NCBI RefSeq assembly: GCF_000218685.1
Contig: NW_006763290.1
Span: 3,808,908-3,872,907, forward strand
DNA length: 64,000 bases
Reading direction: 5' to 3'
Origin: Serpula lacrymans var. lacrymans S7.9
Lineage: Eukaryota > Basidiomycota > Agaricomycetes > Boletales > Serpulaceae
Notes under the pieces: generated by a model
What the model was told of the DNA's origin: nothing
What the model saw: only the letters and a program-made list of their open reading frames with translations
Databases searched by the model: none
Translations under genes and position numbers: made by a program
Shown here: positions 9,837-20,225 of the stretch, piece by piece
Numbering within the stretch: position 1 is the first letter of the stretch
Layout: every line of letters starts with the position of its first letter

Positions 9837-10985
9837 TCTGCAGCAATCTTCAATGGTTTCAAGGAGTCGGGAATTTGTGTTACGGGGGATTCGAGGAATT
9901 TTTGTTTCATCAATTTGAAGGCGTTGTCTTCAGTTTGGGTCCAGTTCCACTTCCTATCCTTTTCTAGTAAGGCATTCAAGGGTCTGGCAAGGTCAGCGTA
10001 ATGACCGATAAACTTTCTGTAGAAGTTTCCGTAACCTAAGAACTTCCTTACGCCTTTGGGGTCCTTTGGGATTGGCCAATCGCGGATCCCAGCGAGTTTG
10101 GCTGGGTCCATGGATACCTGGTTGTGGGAAACTATCATTTCCAAGTATTCAATGGTTTCTGCCTCAAAGGTGTATTTTTGAGAAACAGGTCGTTATCGCG
10201 TAGTCTTTATAGAACTTGCTTTGTCTGGATCCGCAGCCTTTCGGTATTGGTGTCGAAGATGAGGATGTCGTCCATGTATATGATCATCCACCCTTCGTCA
10301 ATATAATCCTTGAATTTGTTGTTTATCAGTCTTTGGAATGTTGCCGGTGAGTTGCACATGCCAAAAAACATGATCATTGGTTCAAATACTCCTTTGCTGG
10401 TTTTAAATGCAGCTTTCCATTCATCCCCTTCCTTTATTTTTACATTGTTATAGCCCCAATGTAGATCTAGTTTTGTAAATATGGTGGCTCCTTTGACTTT
10501 TTTGATGAGATCGGGTATTAGGGGTAGTGGATAAGGGTCTTTCACGGTGTATGCGTTTAGTTTCCTGTAGTCTTGGCATGGTCGGAGCGATCCATCTTTT
10601 TTGCCGATAAAAAAGAAGGGGGATACTTCTGGCGACTTGCTTGGCCTGATGTATCCTTTTCTGTAGTTTCCGTTAAGAATTCTGTTAACGCTTTGTCTTC
10701 CTTGGGTGCTAGTGGGTATAATTTGCAATCTGTTGGTACAAATTCTGGTTTCATGTTGAGCACATGATCATATTCCCGTCGTTTGGGGAGTTTTTCTGAC
10801 TTCTTCTTGTTGAAGACATCTGAATATTCCTTGTATTCATTTGGGAGGGTATGCTCCTTTTTCTCTCCGTGAATCTGCGCGTGTTCCATAGCCGAGTTGA
10901 CCTTTAATCTGATTGTGGTTAGGGGGTAGGGTGTTTGGTCGGATACGTATCTATGAATGGTTTTGTATTCATCTTCCTCTATCAT
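9837..10985 (-). pseudogene. Outer Gypsy reverse transcriptase and RNase H start
   Basis: Three minus-strand frames (10985-10557, 10728-10207, 10144 to the insertion) together give the RT, separated by two frameshifts. Visible motifs are [50 protein letters not shown], the intact catalytic YMDD box ([10 protein letters not shown]), and GYGNFYRKFIGHYADLARPL. The frame then reaches the first RNase H strand and stops at the inner element, continuing at 3579. Upstream are the usual Gypsy linker residues between protease and RT. Confidence 0.88.
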
Positions 10986-11175
10986 GGTTGTCCTGATCCT
11001 TGTTTCCGTTGTGTTTTTGTTGATCCTGATTGAGTGTTTGTCCGAGTTTGGTAATTTCTTGTCTTTCCAGTTTATGACTGGATTAACCTTTTGTATCAGG
11101 GAAATCCTAGCAGCACATCTTCTCCGTCTAGTCCGGTTAATAGGAACTTTGTGAACCTATTTTGTCCTTCAGTGT

Positions 11176-11523
11176 TCACCCTTTAATAGGTAAAATGTGT
11201 AATCTTCCGTTTTTATTTGTGGTTCCATCAACATTTTTACACGTTATAGGGTTTGTGAGTTTTTGGAGGGGGAATCTGTGTCTGATGGCAAATTTTGTAT
11301 CTATGAAGTTGTCTGTAGCTCCTGAATATATCAGGGCTTTGGTTCCGATGGTTTTCTGCTTTAACAAGCAATCAATTTGTAAAGAGTTAACATTGATCGT
11401 TGCTATTGTTACAGTTGCCATTTTTGACAGTACTAACATCGGGGTAGTCCGTTGTTTCAAAAACCCTTGTCTTCTAATTCTTTCATTGCCTCTGTTCTTT
11501 GATCTTCTCCTAACTCCCTCCAC
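11176..11523 (-). pseudogene. Outer Gypsy protease with lost catalytic Asp
   Basis: The active-site region reads ALIYSGATDNFID where ALIDSGATDNFID is expected, so the catalytic Asp is Tyr and the enzyme should be inactive. The frame overlaps the gag end and lies -1 to it, the same gag-pol arrangement as in the inner element. About 190 bases of degenerate linker separate it from the RT frame. Confidence 0.75.
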
Positions 11524-12651
11524 ATCCTCATGATGTTTTGGACCTTGTCTTCTTCCACCACTGTTTTGGTGTCATCTTCCGTTTCGGTTTGACGCACCTT
11601 TCTTTCGGGAGTTTCTCCTTTGTTCCTACAATTCCTTCCTATGTGTTCTTTCTCATTGCATATGAAGGAACTTCCCTCTTTCCTCCTTGATTTCTCTTCA
11701 TCTTTAGTCAATCTTCTAGCTCTGATGGTTGGTCCACCTTTGTGGTTTCTGTCATTCTGTCTTTCTTTGTTTCTGGCTCCCCATGCTCCTTCCGAGATAG
11801 TGTTGGCACTGATCTAGTTGGCATCTAGGTTCGCCACTGTGCTCATCCAGTCTTCGATGGTGAGTAGTTCCTTTCCGGTGAGTGCCCCGTGAAGGAGGGG
11901 TGGTCAGATAGCCTTTTGATAAACCATGATCATGGCTTCGTTGTTGATGCCGCTCTTCCCAGCATCTAGCATGGATCTTGAGTTAAATGCTACTGCATTT
12001 TCTCCTTGTTCCATTTTCATTTTCATCAAGGTGGCCAAGGCCGTTCCTTTGACGTTTGCCGTTCTGAAACTGGCTGTGAAGGTTTTCATGAAGTCTGCCC
12101 ACATGGGGTAGGCGTTCTTCTCTTTGTATTCGGTCATCTTGGCTTCGCTCCATGAGGCGGCATTGCCATTCTTCATGTAGCTGAGGGCTACGTATACCTT
12201 TTTTTTTTGTTGGAGTTGTAGATGGTGTCGTTAATATCAAAGTGTAGATCGGTGGACAATATCCACCTTTGGGCTTTATCTGGGGTTCCATTGAAGTCAT
12301 CAATTTTCCCAATCATCGTGGGTTTGGAAGCTGTAGCGTTAGACATAATGCGTGGTGGTGGGATAGGGGATGGAGCAGGTGCAACGGGGAGTATCTGTGG
12401 TGTGGGAGGTGGTATCGGGTCACCATTTGCCGCATATTTTTCAAAGTTGTTCTCGTCGTAGATGTTTTCTACGACTACTGGAGGGTCGTGTTGTGTGTGG
12501 GTATTAGCTGGGGGTGGCTTTCTGCGTAATACTGTAACCAACGTGTTCTGGCTTTGTAGAAAGTGTCTGCTTGTTCTCTGGTGTGGAGTCGGGTTATGTC
12601 TGGTTGGGGGAAGGGGGGTGGTGCTGCTATCCTTCCTTGTTGGGATGACAT
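11457..12651 (-). pseudogene. Outer Gypsy Gag
   Basis: The likely start is ATG at 12651-12649 (Met-Ser-Ser-Gln-Gln-Gly), opening a Pro-rich N-terminus that shifts frame near 12490. It shifts again at a 10-A homopolymer (about 12199-12208, minus strand). The middle carries Retrotrans_gag-like sequence (WADFMKTFTASF, about 12050-12100). The zinc knuckle near 11645 reads SFICNEKEHIGRNC, with Ser in place of the first Cys. A basic and acidic tail follows to 11457. The frameshifts may be decay rather than regulation. Confidence 0.72.
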
Positions 12652-12788
12652 CGGTGGTGTTGCTGTTTGTGGGTTGTCTGAGCTTCCTCTTGCTCTCTGG
12701 GATCTGGTTGTTGGTCGTTGCGACGTCTTGTCAACTTTTTCTTCCCAAACCTAAATAGGTGGGACTTTTGGTTAGAATATGATTCTTT

Positions 12789-13202
12789 TGTTACACACAA
12801 AGTGCTTAACAAAGTCTGAGGGTTTGTCGAGGTTTCTAGGAGATTTATCTGAAGTCAAGTTTTGAGAATGTAGTTCTGAGTAGAGTTCTTCCAACGAGAG
12901 TTGGTCTTCTTCTGAGTAGAAGTCTGATCTTAGGAGTCTAGCTTTGTAAGCGTAAACTGCGTAGAATTGTATTGAAGAAATACTACTACTGTTACAAAGG
13001 TATTTATAGGAAATAAGGTCGGTGATAGAAGTTAGGTCCTATCTAGGGGAGGCTTGCCTGTTGAGGGCTAACTACTATACTAGGTAATGTAGATTGCGAA
13101 GAAAACGGAAACATACGTGAAGGAAATGAGTCATCGGTCCAATGGTATAACCGATGAGTCAAGAGAAATGAGTAGTCCATAAAAGGAGTAGAAATTGTAA
13201 CA
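12789..13202 (-). repeat. 5' LTR of the outer Gypsy element
   Basis: It starts TGTTACACAC and ends GTAACA on the plus strand, followed by the CCATT duplication at 13203-13207. It pairs with 544-957. The 137 bases from 12652 to 12788 between it and gag are leader with no recognisable primer-binding site. Confidence 0.93.
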
Positions 13203-13207
13203 CCATT

Positions 13208-14810
13208 GCTCTAAATACAATAATGTGTTCATCTTCGCTTGCTTCAACATCTCCATTAGCTGGTGATCCCCCCTCGGCATCATTATCCAAAGCATCCATA
13301 ACATCCTTCATTGCTTGATCTCTATTGTTGTCACTCAGCCGCCCTCCAAGTCCAAGCTTTGTGTTCGGGAAGAGGGCCTTATCCCATTCTCTAAATATGC
13401 TGAGTATGCTTGCTTTCTTCCTTCTGAGACCACTTTGAAGGTATTCAAGATAGTTGTCAAAATCTTTGTGCCAGTTGATGCCTGAATTGGATCCCCGCTC
13501 TTTTAAGTGATCATCGGGGGAGATAGTCCATCAAGTCTAGCAGAGGGGTAAGTTATGAGCTACAAATTGAATGAGGGATTTGATTTACCAGAATTGCTGC
13601 ACATGCTATCATACCTGGTGTTGCATGATCAAGGCCCCACTTGACATCTAATGTTTTGTTGTTTCGTGGACCTTGGAAAATGCTCCCCTCTTCCATTGGC
13701 AGCACTGATCCAGGTCCACAGATTATACAAGACATCATCTTGTTTAATTGTTTTTTTTTGTTAGAACCGGTGTCACAAGACACTTTGCTGGCTACTCACC
13801 ACCATCAAAATTAGATTAGGAATATGGTCTTGAGATCAAATTTCCCATTGTAGTTAAGGTGGATAACCTCCACGTTCCATAGACTAAAGGTTAGTTTTCC
13901 GTTCTTATTTCTCCCCCAGCCAATTTGACCTTGGGACTTCCCCCGCCTTCTCTCAGATGTTCTCAAGTCGGCCTCCAAACAGTTGAATATTGTACTACCA
14001 CAAGATCGAATATGACTGGCAATATTGGAGAGCTGTGCTTGCATCCCATCACGGACCTGTGTTGGAATTATGTACATTTAATTTCTGTGCTTGACTGGCT
14101 ATACTGTAACTTACCAGTCCCAAACCAGTTTTTATCAAGTGTGGTATTATGCTCTACGTAGCTGCCCTTGTATTTTTGATGCTGTTTGACAAAATTATAC
14201 TTAGGTTCACACTCAACATCCATGGTGGCTTTGAACATGTTAATTGGATCTTGTAACCATAGTATATTCGTCACGAGGAATTTTTGTCCAATACGCCTGA
14301 TTGTCTGGATGTGGTGATCACTGTTTCCAGGCTGCAAGTCCCCGACCTCTCAACTCTTCCTTGGATTTCTATTGTGTGAGTTGTCTGACTTCTCTCCGTT
14401 ATCGTTCAACAAGTCTTCATATTTATGTCGTGTAGCTTTTTCACTCTCCCTAGCTGAATTTGCTGCAACTTGTGCCTTACGAGCAGCCTTCAAGATCAAG
14501 TACATTGTTAATGTATCTGAATCTTTTTTAAAACAATCAATTTGAGTTGCAACATACCTTGTATAGTGTTGCTGGTGACATGTCTCGGTGAACTTCAAGC
14601 TCTTCATCTGAATCAGAAGGCTGATGCATATCTTCTATTTCTTGGCTTTGATGATGGTCACTGACCAATACACTATTTGTTTGTCCCTGGCTTGGACTAT
14701 CTTTGTTTCTATTCTGTTCCCATGGTATTTGCCCTCTCCTGTTGACACCACTCTGATTGTAACCTTTTTGTCCACCTTTCTTTCAAATTTCCCTCATTTT
14801 GTTGGCAAGT
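13208..14810 (-). pseudogene. Multicopy Agaricomycete gene of unknown function, interrupted by Gypsy
   Basis: Minus-strand exons can be followed from about 14810 to 13208. An acidic N-terminus (HQPSDSDEELEV) precedes an intron starting GTATGT at about 14569. A helical segment AARKAQVAANSARE comes next, then a frame with FLVTNILWLQDP, an intron starting GTAAGT near 14114, a block with QIGWGRN and VEVIHLNYNGKFD, then HATPGMIACAAIL, another intron, and SGINWHKDFDNYLEYLQSGL with REWDKALFPNT. Lesions are TGA at about 14352 and about 13535 (both fit CGA to TGA) and a 1-nt deletion near 13815. From memory this resembles a repeated Agaricomycete protein with an HTTPGAIA-like motif, often near transposons. 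Its role is unknown. The last codons lie at 483-543 beyond the Gypsy. Confidence 0.6.
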
Positions 14811-16951
14811 TCTGATTCAACACAATATAGCTGGTTATATAACAATGGCTAAGATGCAGTAGATGTTTTCAAACAGAAGTGCCAACTACTAGTCCGATCC
14901 TGATGCTGTGGCAACCACTATCAACCAATGACGTATACATCCATCGGTCAGTTTCTCTTCATTTCCTTTCAACTCATGCTATTTTCTATAATGAAAATGC
15001 AGGTTACAGACACACATTCTGATTATCAACATGGGGAACAGAACAAAACGAGTCACTGAGGGCATGTAGTGTAAGTTCTGTAGAACACACCAAAACTCTT
15101 GCCAGTTTGACAAACATGTGGAAGCTTGCTGACATCAAAATTTACAACAGGTGGAGGCAACCACTCAAGTTGAAGACCTTAATGCACGTATCATGGAGAA
15201 CCACTCTAGCCAACAGCACAAGCACTGTAAGTGTGACATTGACTCTACACAGGTTTGCTACTTCTTTTTTTGCATCTACAAATGACAAATTATACTCTAG
15301 ATCACTCAAATGCCTGACAACGACATCATCATTCAATGCAATAGTATTGCAGAGTGTCCAGCTGAGCCTTCATCGTCAATTCAAGCTTGAGAAGTACCAG
15401 ACTCCAGTGTCATGGAGACATTGCCATCAAGCTACATTCAAATTATCCATCACCCCCACAGCGGCATCAAAAAACCAACCATCATACCACCAGATATGCC
15501 CTCCAAGTCCAGCTCACACTACAACGTTGACATGTCAAGTGTGAATCAAAAACCATGAGCTCCTTTCAGAACTCGTGCAGACTTTGAATATGCAGAAACC
15601 GCTGTTAAAGGCCTGTTCAGTAAAAAAACCGTGAACACACAGCTTTATGGGATTCATAACGGCTGGGCACGCGATATAGCTATAACATTCCACAGCTATA
15701 ATGAAATGGAAAACACATTGAGAGCTGCATGCTCTCTCTGTGTACAGGTCAGTTTTTTCTCCCTTGTTTACTGCAGTGGAGGGTCACTGATGTTTGACAG
15801 TTTCAGAATGGCCATGTCTCCGCCAAATTCTTGGGCAAGAAATTCAATTTTGAGTTTGTGTACCGTGACCCTTGGCAAGTTTACCAAAATTGGATCACAG
15901 ACAGAACACTAGCACCCTTTATAATGCCTTACCCTACTCGCAAGTATTTCTGTTCTCAAAATGGCCGAATAGTAATCAAGGTACGGATGTACAATGAGTT
16001 TAATATAGGTAAAAAATGGTGGGACATACAGGTACTGGCATACTTTTATTTGCAGATATACACTTTTGGCTTAATTGCAAACTGCTTTTAGGACATGTTT
16101 CCACAAAATGACGAGTACCCACATTGTTTTCTCCATATTTTTCTCTGGCTTGATAAAGAAAATATCACAAAACAAGTGCAGAAGCATCCCATTATAATAT
16201 GGCCTGCTTTTCTACCCTAACAGATACCAAATGCCTCTGGCAACGGTGGTGGGGTTCTTATTGGTTACATGGCGGTGGTAAGTGTTATATTGATATCTTC
16301 CATATTCTACTCACACTCACAGATTTTGTTTCACTTTCTAGCCTGCAGATCCTGGTGATCCTTCTGATCGCAATGCATTTGAGACAGTTCAGTGGGCATG
16401 CTTCAAAAGAGAGGTTTATCATAAAGTTTTTAGGGTGATATTCAAAAGTTTACAAGAACGAGCATCACATGGTGAAGCTATGGAGTGCGGAGACGAAGTT
16501 AAAAGAATAACATATCCAGGAATTCCTATCAAGGCCCTTGATGGCGGAGAAATTTGTGCAACCACAGCTACAAGAGCAGCACTTGCAAACTACCCCTGCC
16601 CAAAGTGTCTAGTGCATCATGACAATCTACATAATATTGATTGCAAATTTTAGGCTTGGTCAACAGCAACAATGCAGCAAGTATTTACAAATAGTGCCCA
16701 AGCACACAATAGAAGCAAGGCGGAGCATATCTTACAAGACTATGGGCTTTATGCGACAGAGGTATGTCCATATTCAGTCCTTTTGTTATATTCTCATCAT
16801 TTTATCAGAATTTCTTTTGGTCTTTGGACCATTCAGACCCTTATCAAGCTGTTTCATACAACAAACTGCACTCAGGTGATCTAGGCAAATGGGGAAAACA
16901 TCTTTGGCCGCTACTCCTTAGAATACTCACTGAAAATGGAAATAAAGGGTG

Positions 16952-17352
16952 TGTAACAACCAAGAGTTATTTACTCTGGCGCACACAGGAACACACTATA
17001 AAGAAGATGATGGGGAGTGGTTACCCCTTTGGCTGCAGTGAGTTAGTTGTGCTAGACAACAGGAGGACTCGCTGAGTCCTTCCCCATGTATTGCTCTTGT
17101 ATATATACTAAAATACATGAGGTACCGTACAGTTATAAATAAAGTTCAAAGTCCGATGTCTAGCATGTGACCGGTTACATGATGAGTCTAGACACTGGTC
17201 AGGTGATATGTCACATGACTGGTCATGTGACTATGAAAAGTTGAAAATGTAAAATAAAGTAAATAGTCACATGACTGGTCATGTGACTTGGAAAATAAAA
17301 GTAGAAGTACAAAAGTGAAGCGTAAGTAGGTGCTGGTATGTTAATTGTAACA
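16952..17352 (-). repeat. Solo LTR, family B, inside Plavaka copy 1
   Basis: 401 bp, TGTAACAACC...GTAACA, with a perfect 5-bp duplication GGGTG at 16947-16951 and 17353-17357. The first roughly 160 bp (U5 and R, including AGGACTCGCT and GTATATATAC) match family A; the rest (U3) does not. It removes nothing from the Plavaka frame: the sequence rejoins across the insertion. Confidence 0.93.
17210..17287. promoter_or_regulatory. Two perfect 22-bp palindromes in the family B U3
   Basis: GTCACATGACTGGTCATGTGAC occurs at 17210-17231 and again at 17266-17287: two 10-bp arms with a TG spacer. Both sit upstream of the TATA box in the transcriptional orientation of the LTR (minus strand). The sibling LTR keeps one perfect copy at 21076-21097 and a degenerate one near 20997. 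They look like dimeric transcription-factor sites; the factor is unknown. Confidence 0.5.
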
Positions 17353-18805
17353 GGGTGTATTGCAGCGAAGTAAGTTCCATTCAACTTTAATGTTACATTA
17401 CATCTGACAATATTACGCTAGCATGTGAAATGTTTCGCGCTGGCCCAGCCTCAAGCACTTCTCAAATGTGACAACGGTTGATTATGCAGACGGACAAGTC
17501 TTTTTAGATATACTGAAGGTAAGACTTCTATAGTTTTTGCTCGTTGGCAGATATCTTCACTTATTCTATTGTTTTAGTGTTGTCTCCCTTGTATTGTTAG
17601 TTTGTTGCCACCTAGGTCATTGCTTGTCCTATTTATCCATGCATATGCTCAGTACCGCATGATGATAGGGCTGCATTGCATGACAGACGAGCACCTCCAA
17701 TGGCTCCAGCAATATATTTCTGACTATAAGACTTGTTGTGCAGTATATATTGACTAGGAAACCAAGTACATAAATAAAACCCACTAACTACGTGATTCCA
17801 AAGCATGTCAAACAAGAGTACAACAAAAATTTTGACTTCAAGAAACGCATGATGTCAACCATGTTATTGAAGAGATCCGTCAGAAAGGTGCAACCAACAA
17901 TTACGAGACTTGGGTTGGCAAGGGGTTCCACCAAGAAGTTCATGAAGCATATCAGCAGACTAACTGTAAAAATGCCGACCCACAGGTATACTTTCAATTT
18001 GACTTTACTTCAAGGCCACTAAAATTTGGTAAACTACAGATGGCCCAAATTGATGAAAACCAGGAAGCTGTGTCTTATATCCAAATGATGGTTGACAATG
18101 CTGATAGTATGCAACATAAGTGTGAACAAGAATCAGAAGCAGGTTCAGACTTGGACCTACAAGACTGAATAAGTGGCCTCATTGACGACAGCTCTCATTG
18201 GACGCTTGGTTCACCAACAGCACTAACTAATGCAAGTGCATTAAAAGAGGTTCAAGGCTACTCCCATCTCGACAAATCTCTACAAAGGTTCCTTTCCACA
18301 AATGTTGTGGATGCGAGATTTGATGATAGGCCTATCAAAGTATGCTTTATTATACTCAAACAGTTTTTGCGCAGACTAAATATTATACAGGTCCGACCAT
18401 ACCGGTGTATATACCTCACATATCAGTTGCTAGAGGATTGGACAGAAGGCTGCAACATTTTGCGATGTAACCCCAGTTTCAATCAAAGTCCCTGCTATGA
18501 CTTCATTCTGGTCAACACAGAGGGTCACAAACCGGTGCCCGTTCGACTGTGTGGGCTTTTTAGGTGTTACCTTCAGTCTGGCACAGTAGATATAGCATAT
18601 GTAAGGTTAATCAAGCCGTCTATAGCAAAGTTATGAACAACCTGGCCAAATGTTCACTTGTACAAAGAGACTAGGGAAAGGAAGTTCATATTAATGTAGT
18701 ATTTTGTTCGTGGGGTCCACATGATTAAAGCATTTGGCCTGAAGGATGGATTATATTTTCTCAATGATACAGTTGATGAAGACATGTTTCTATGCTTTTG
18801 AAATT

Positions 18806-20225
18806 GATACATATTCAGTTTACACCACTAATCCACCAAATTTTCATTCATAGTCATTCTACTTGTTTGCCTCTTGCAGAGGTTTTGAGTTACGCTTGAT
18901 GCAATACAGAGCAGTCAGAGACCCTTAAGCCTTTGCAAGTTTTACTTGGCCTATGATAAGGCATGACCCAGCCAACTCACATTGTAGCACAGTATTATTA
19001 GGTCTGATGATGTGTGATCAGTCATTGTAAGGTGATTAGATTATACTGTCAGGCCGTCAGGTTGGATGATGTTGCGTAAGATGCCCACAGGCCTGATCTG
19101 GTGAAATCAATTTTTCCAACACTGTACTGATTTTTGTTTTCTTTACTGCCTATATTACTCCTTCTTGCTTGTTTACAAGCTGTTGCCATATTGCATGTTG
19201 TTGTAAACTCATTTTGTTTGTTCTGATATAGAAAGGTGTCAACTCGTGTAAAGGTGATGCAATATAAGGGATATGATATGACTTGAACATTGGGAGGCTC
19301 CTGAAGCATCCAATTCATCCCCACAAAAAGTCTCTTGCATTGGACTGTCAATTTCCTACTGGGTGAATCTTCAGAAGGATACTATCAACGATCACTTCTA
19401 TTTTTTTTTTGTCAGTCATATGCATTATATCCTCATTTGACTACAAAAATTTCCATGCAATGCCAGTGCCCTCCTTATTCCTTCCTCTCACCATTTCCCA
19501 CCTTTCTCCTCAAAAAGACGACCCTAATTGCCTGCTCACTCAAAAACTACGGAGTATCACAGATAAGTCACTTTTTGTTTCTCTTCATGTGTCTTTTGTG
19601 ATTCCAGCATTTATAGTGTCAGTGAATGAAACAAATCCATGCTTCACTTTCCAGTCATCAGTGAAATCAGTTAAGCCTGCTAGTGTCTTGCTTTGTTTGG
19701 CCAGTCAATAAATATTTGTCGATTACCATAACGAGATACTTGACATTGTAAGGCATTGCAGATCACGCCCATCATAGTAAGTCGTTGCTGCCTCTGCATC
19801 ACATTGACCGGGTTTAATAATGTCTTACAGTTTCCTTCTAATGCCTACTCAACTCTATAGGACATCCCAAGGTCTTGCCATGACTAGGTGGTTGTGTGGA
19901 CTCCTGCAATGTCACTATACAATCCTATGACCCTTTTTCAAACATGCATCATCTGTTTGCTCATAATAATGATGCCTTAACATTCACGACACATGGCAAT
20001 GATATGTAGAAGAACTACTACATTTGTAACCAACCCCATGCTTCTATCTTTTCAAATTCACTTTTACCAACCTATATACTACCGCAAAAATGCTCATGGT
20101 CTATGCTAGTTCAATGTAAGATGGCCACATTTCATAAACAACTTATAAAACTACCATAGTATGTCCAATGAATTTCAGGTTAAAACAGCACGCTCTTTAG
20201 TTCAGAAGTAAGATATAATTGTCAA
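18806..20225. other. Spacer between convergent Plavaka remnants
   Basis: No conserved ORF or motif was found here on either strand. Open frames up to about 100 codons exist at 19049-19711 but lack recognisable content. It probably holds the 3' ends of both Plavaka elements; I could not identify terminal repeats. Confidence 0.4.

Larger units (their letters stand above)
544..13202 (-). mobile_element. Outer Ty3/Gypsy chromovirus, full-length but decayed and interrupted
   Basis: The element has 414-bp LTRs at both ends (TGTTAC...GTAACA), a perfect 5-bp target duplication CCATT at 539-543 and 13203-13207, and on the minus strand gag, protease, RT, RNase H, integrase and chromodomain in canonical Gypsy order. 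An extra ORF lies between pol and the 3' LTR. A second Gypsy element (3580-9836) is inserted in its RNase H region, so about 6.4 kb belongs to the outer element. Frameshifts, in-frame TGA/TAG codons and a deletion in the integrase C-terminus make it non-autonomous. I could not recognise a primer-binding site next to the 5' LTR. It sits inside a multicopy fungal gene. Confidence 0.93.
15031..18805 (+). pseudogene. Plavaka-family transposase, decayed copy 1
   Basis: A plus-strand exon series with the order of Plavaka transposases. It opens with an N-terminal Cys2-His-Cys finger (CKFCRTHQNS...H...C, from about 15070). Next come WAPFRTRADFEYAE with its Trp codon as TGA (about 15560), FEFVYRDPWQVYQNW and YNEFNIGKKWWDIQ, the NASGNGGGVLIGYM block (about 16230), and the YPCPKCLVHHD Cys motif (about 16600). 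After the solo LTR come RWPSLKHFSNVTTVDYADGQ (about 17430), a GATNNYETWVGKGFHQEVH stretch, and the C-terminal YLTYQLLEDW, RCNPSF and YFLNDTVDEDMF blocks. In-frame stops and small indels make it non-functional. Intron borders are approximate. Confidence 0.75.

Noticed and set aside
12199..12208. Programmed frameshift at the A-run in the outer gag
   Set aside because: A single decayed copy with other frameshifts nearby cannot separate slippage decay from regulation; the gag-pol junction at about 11460-11523 is the expected place for -1 shifting.
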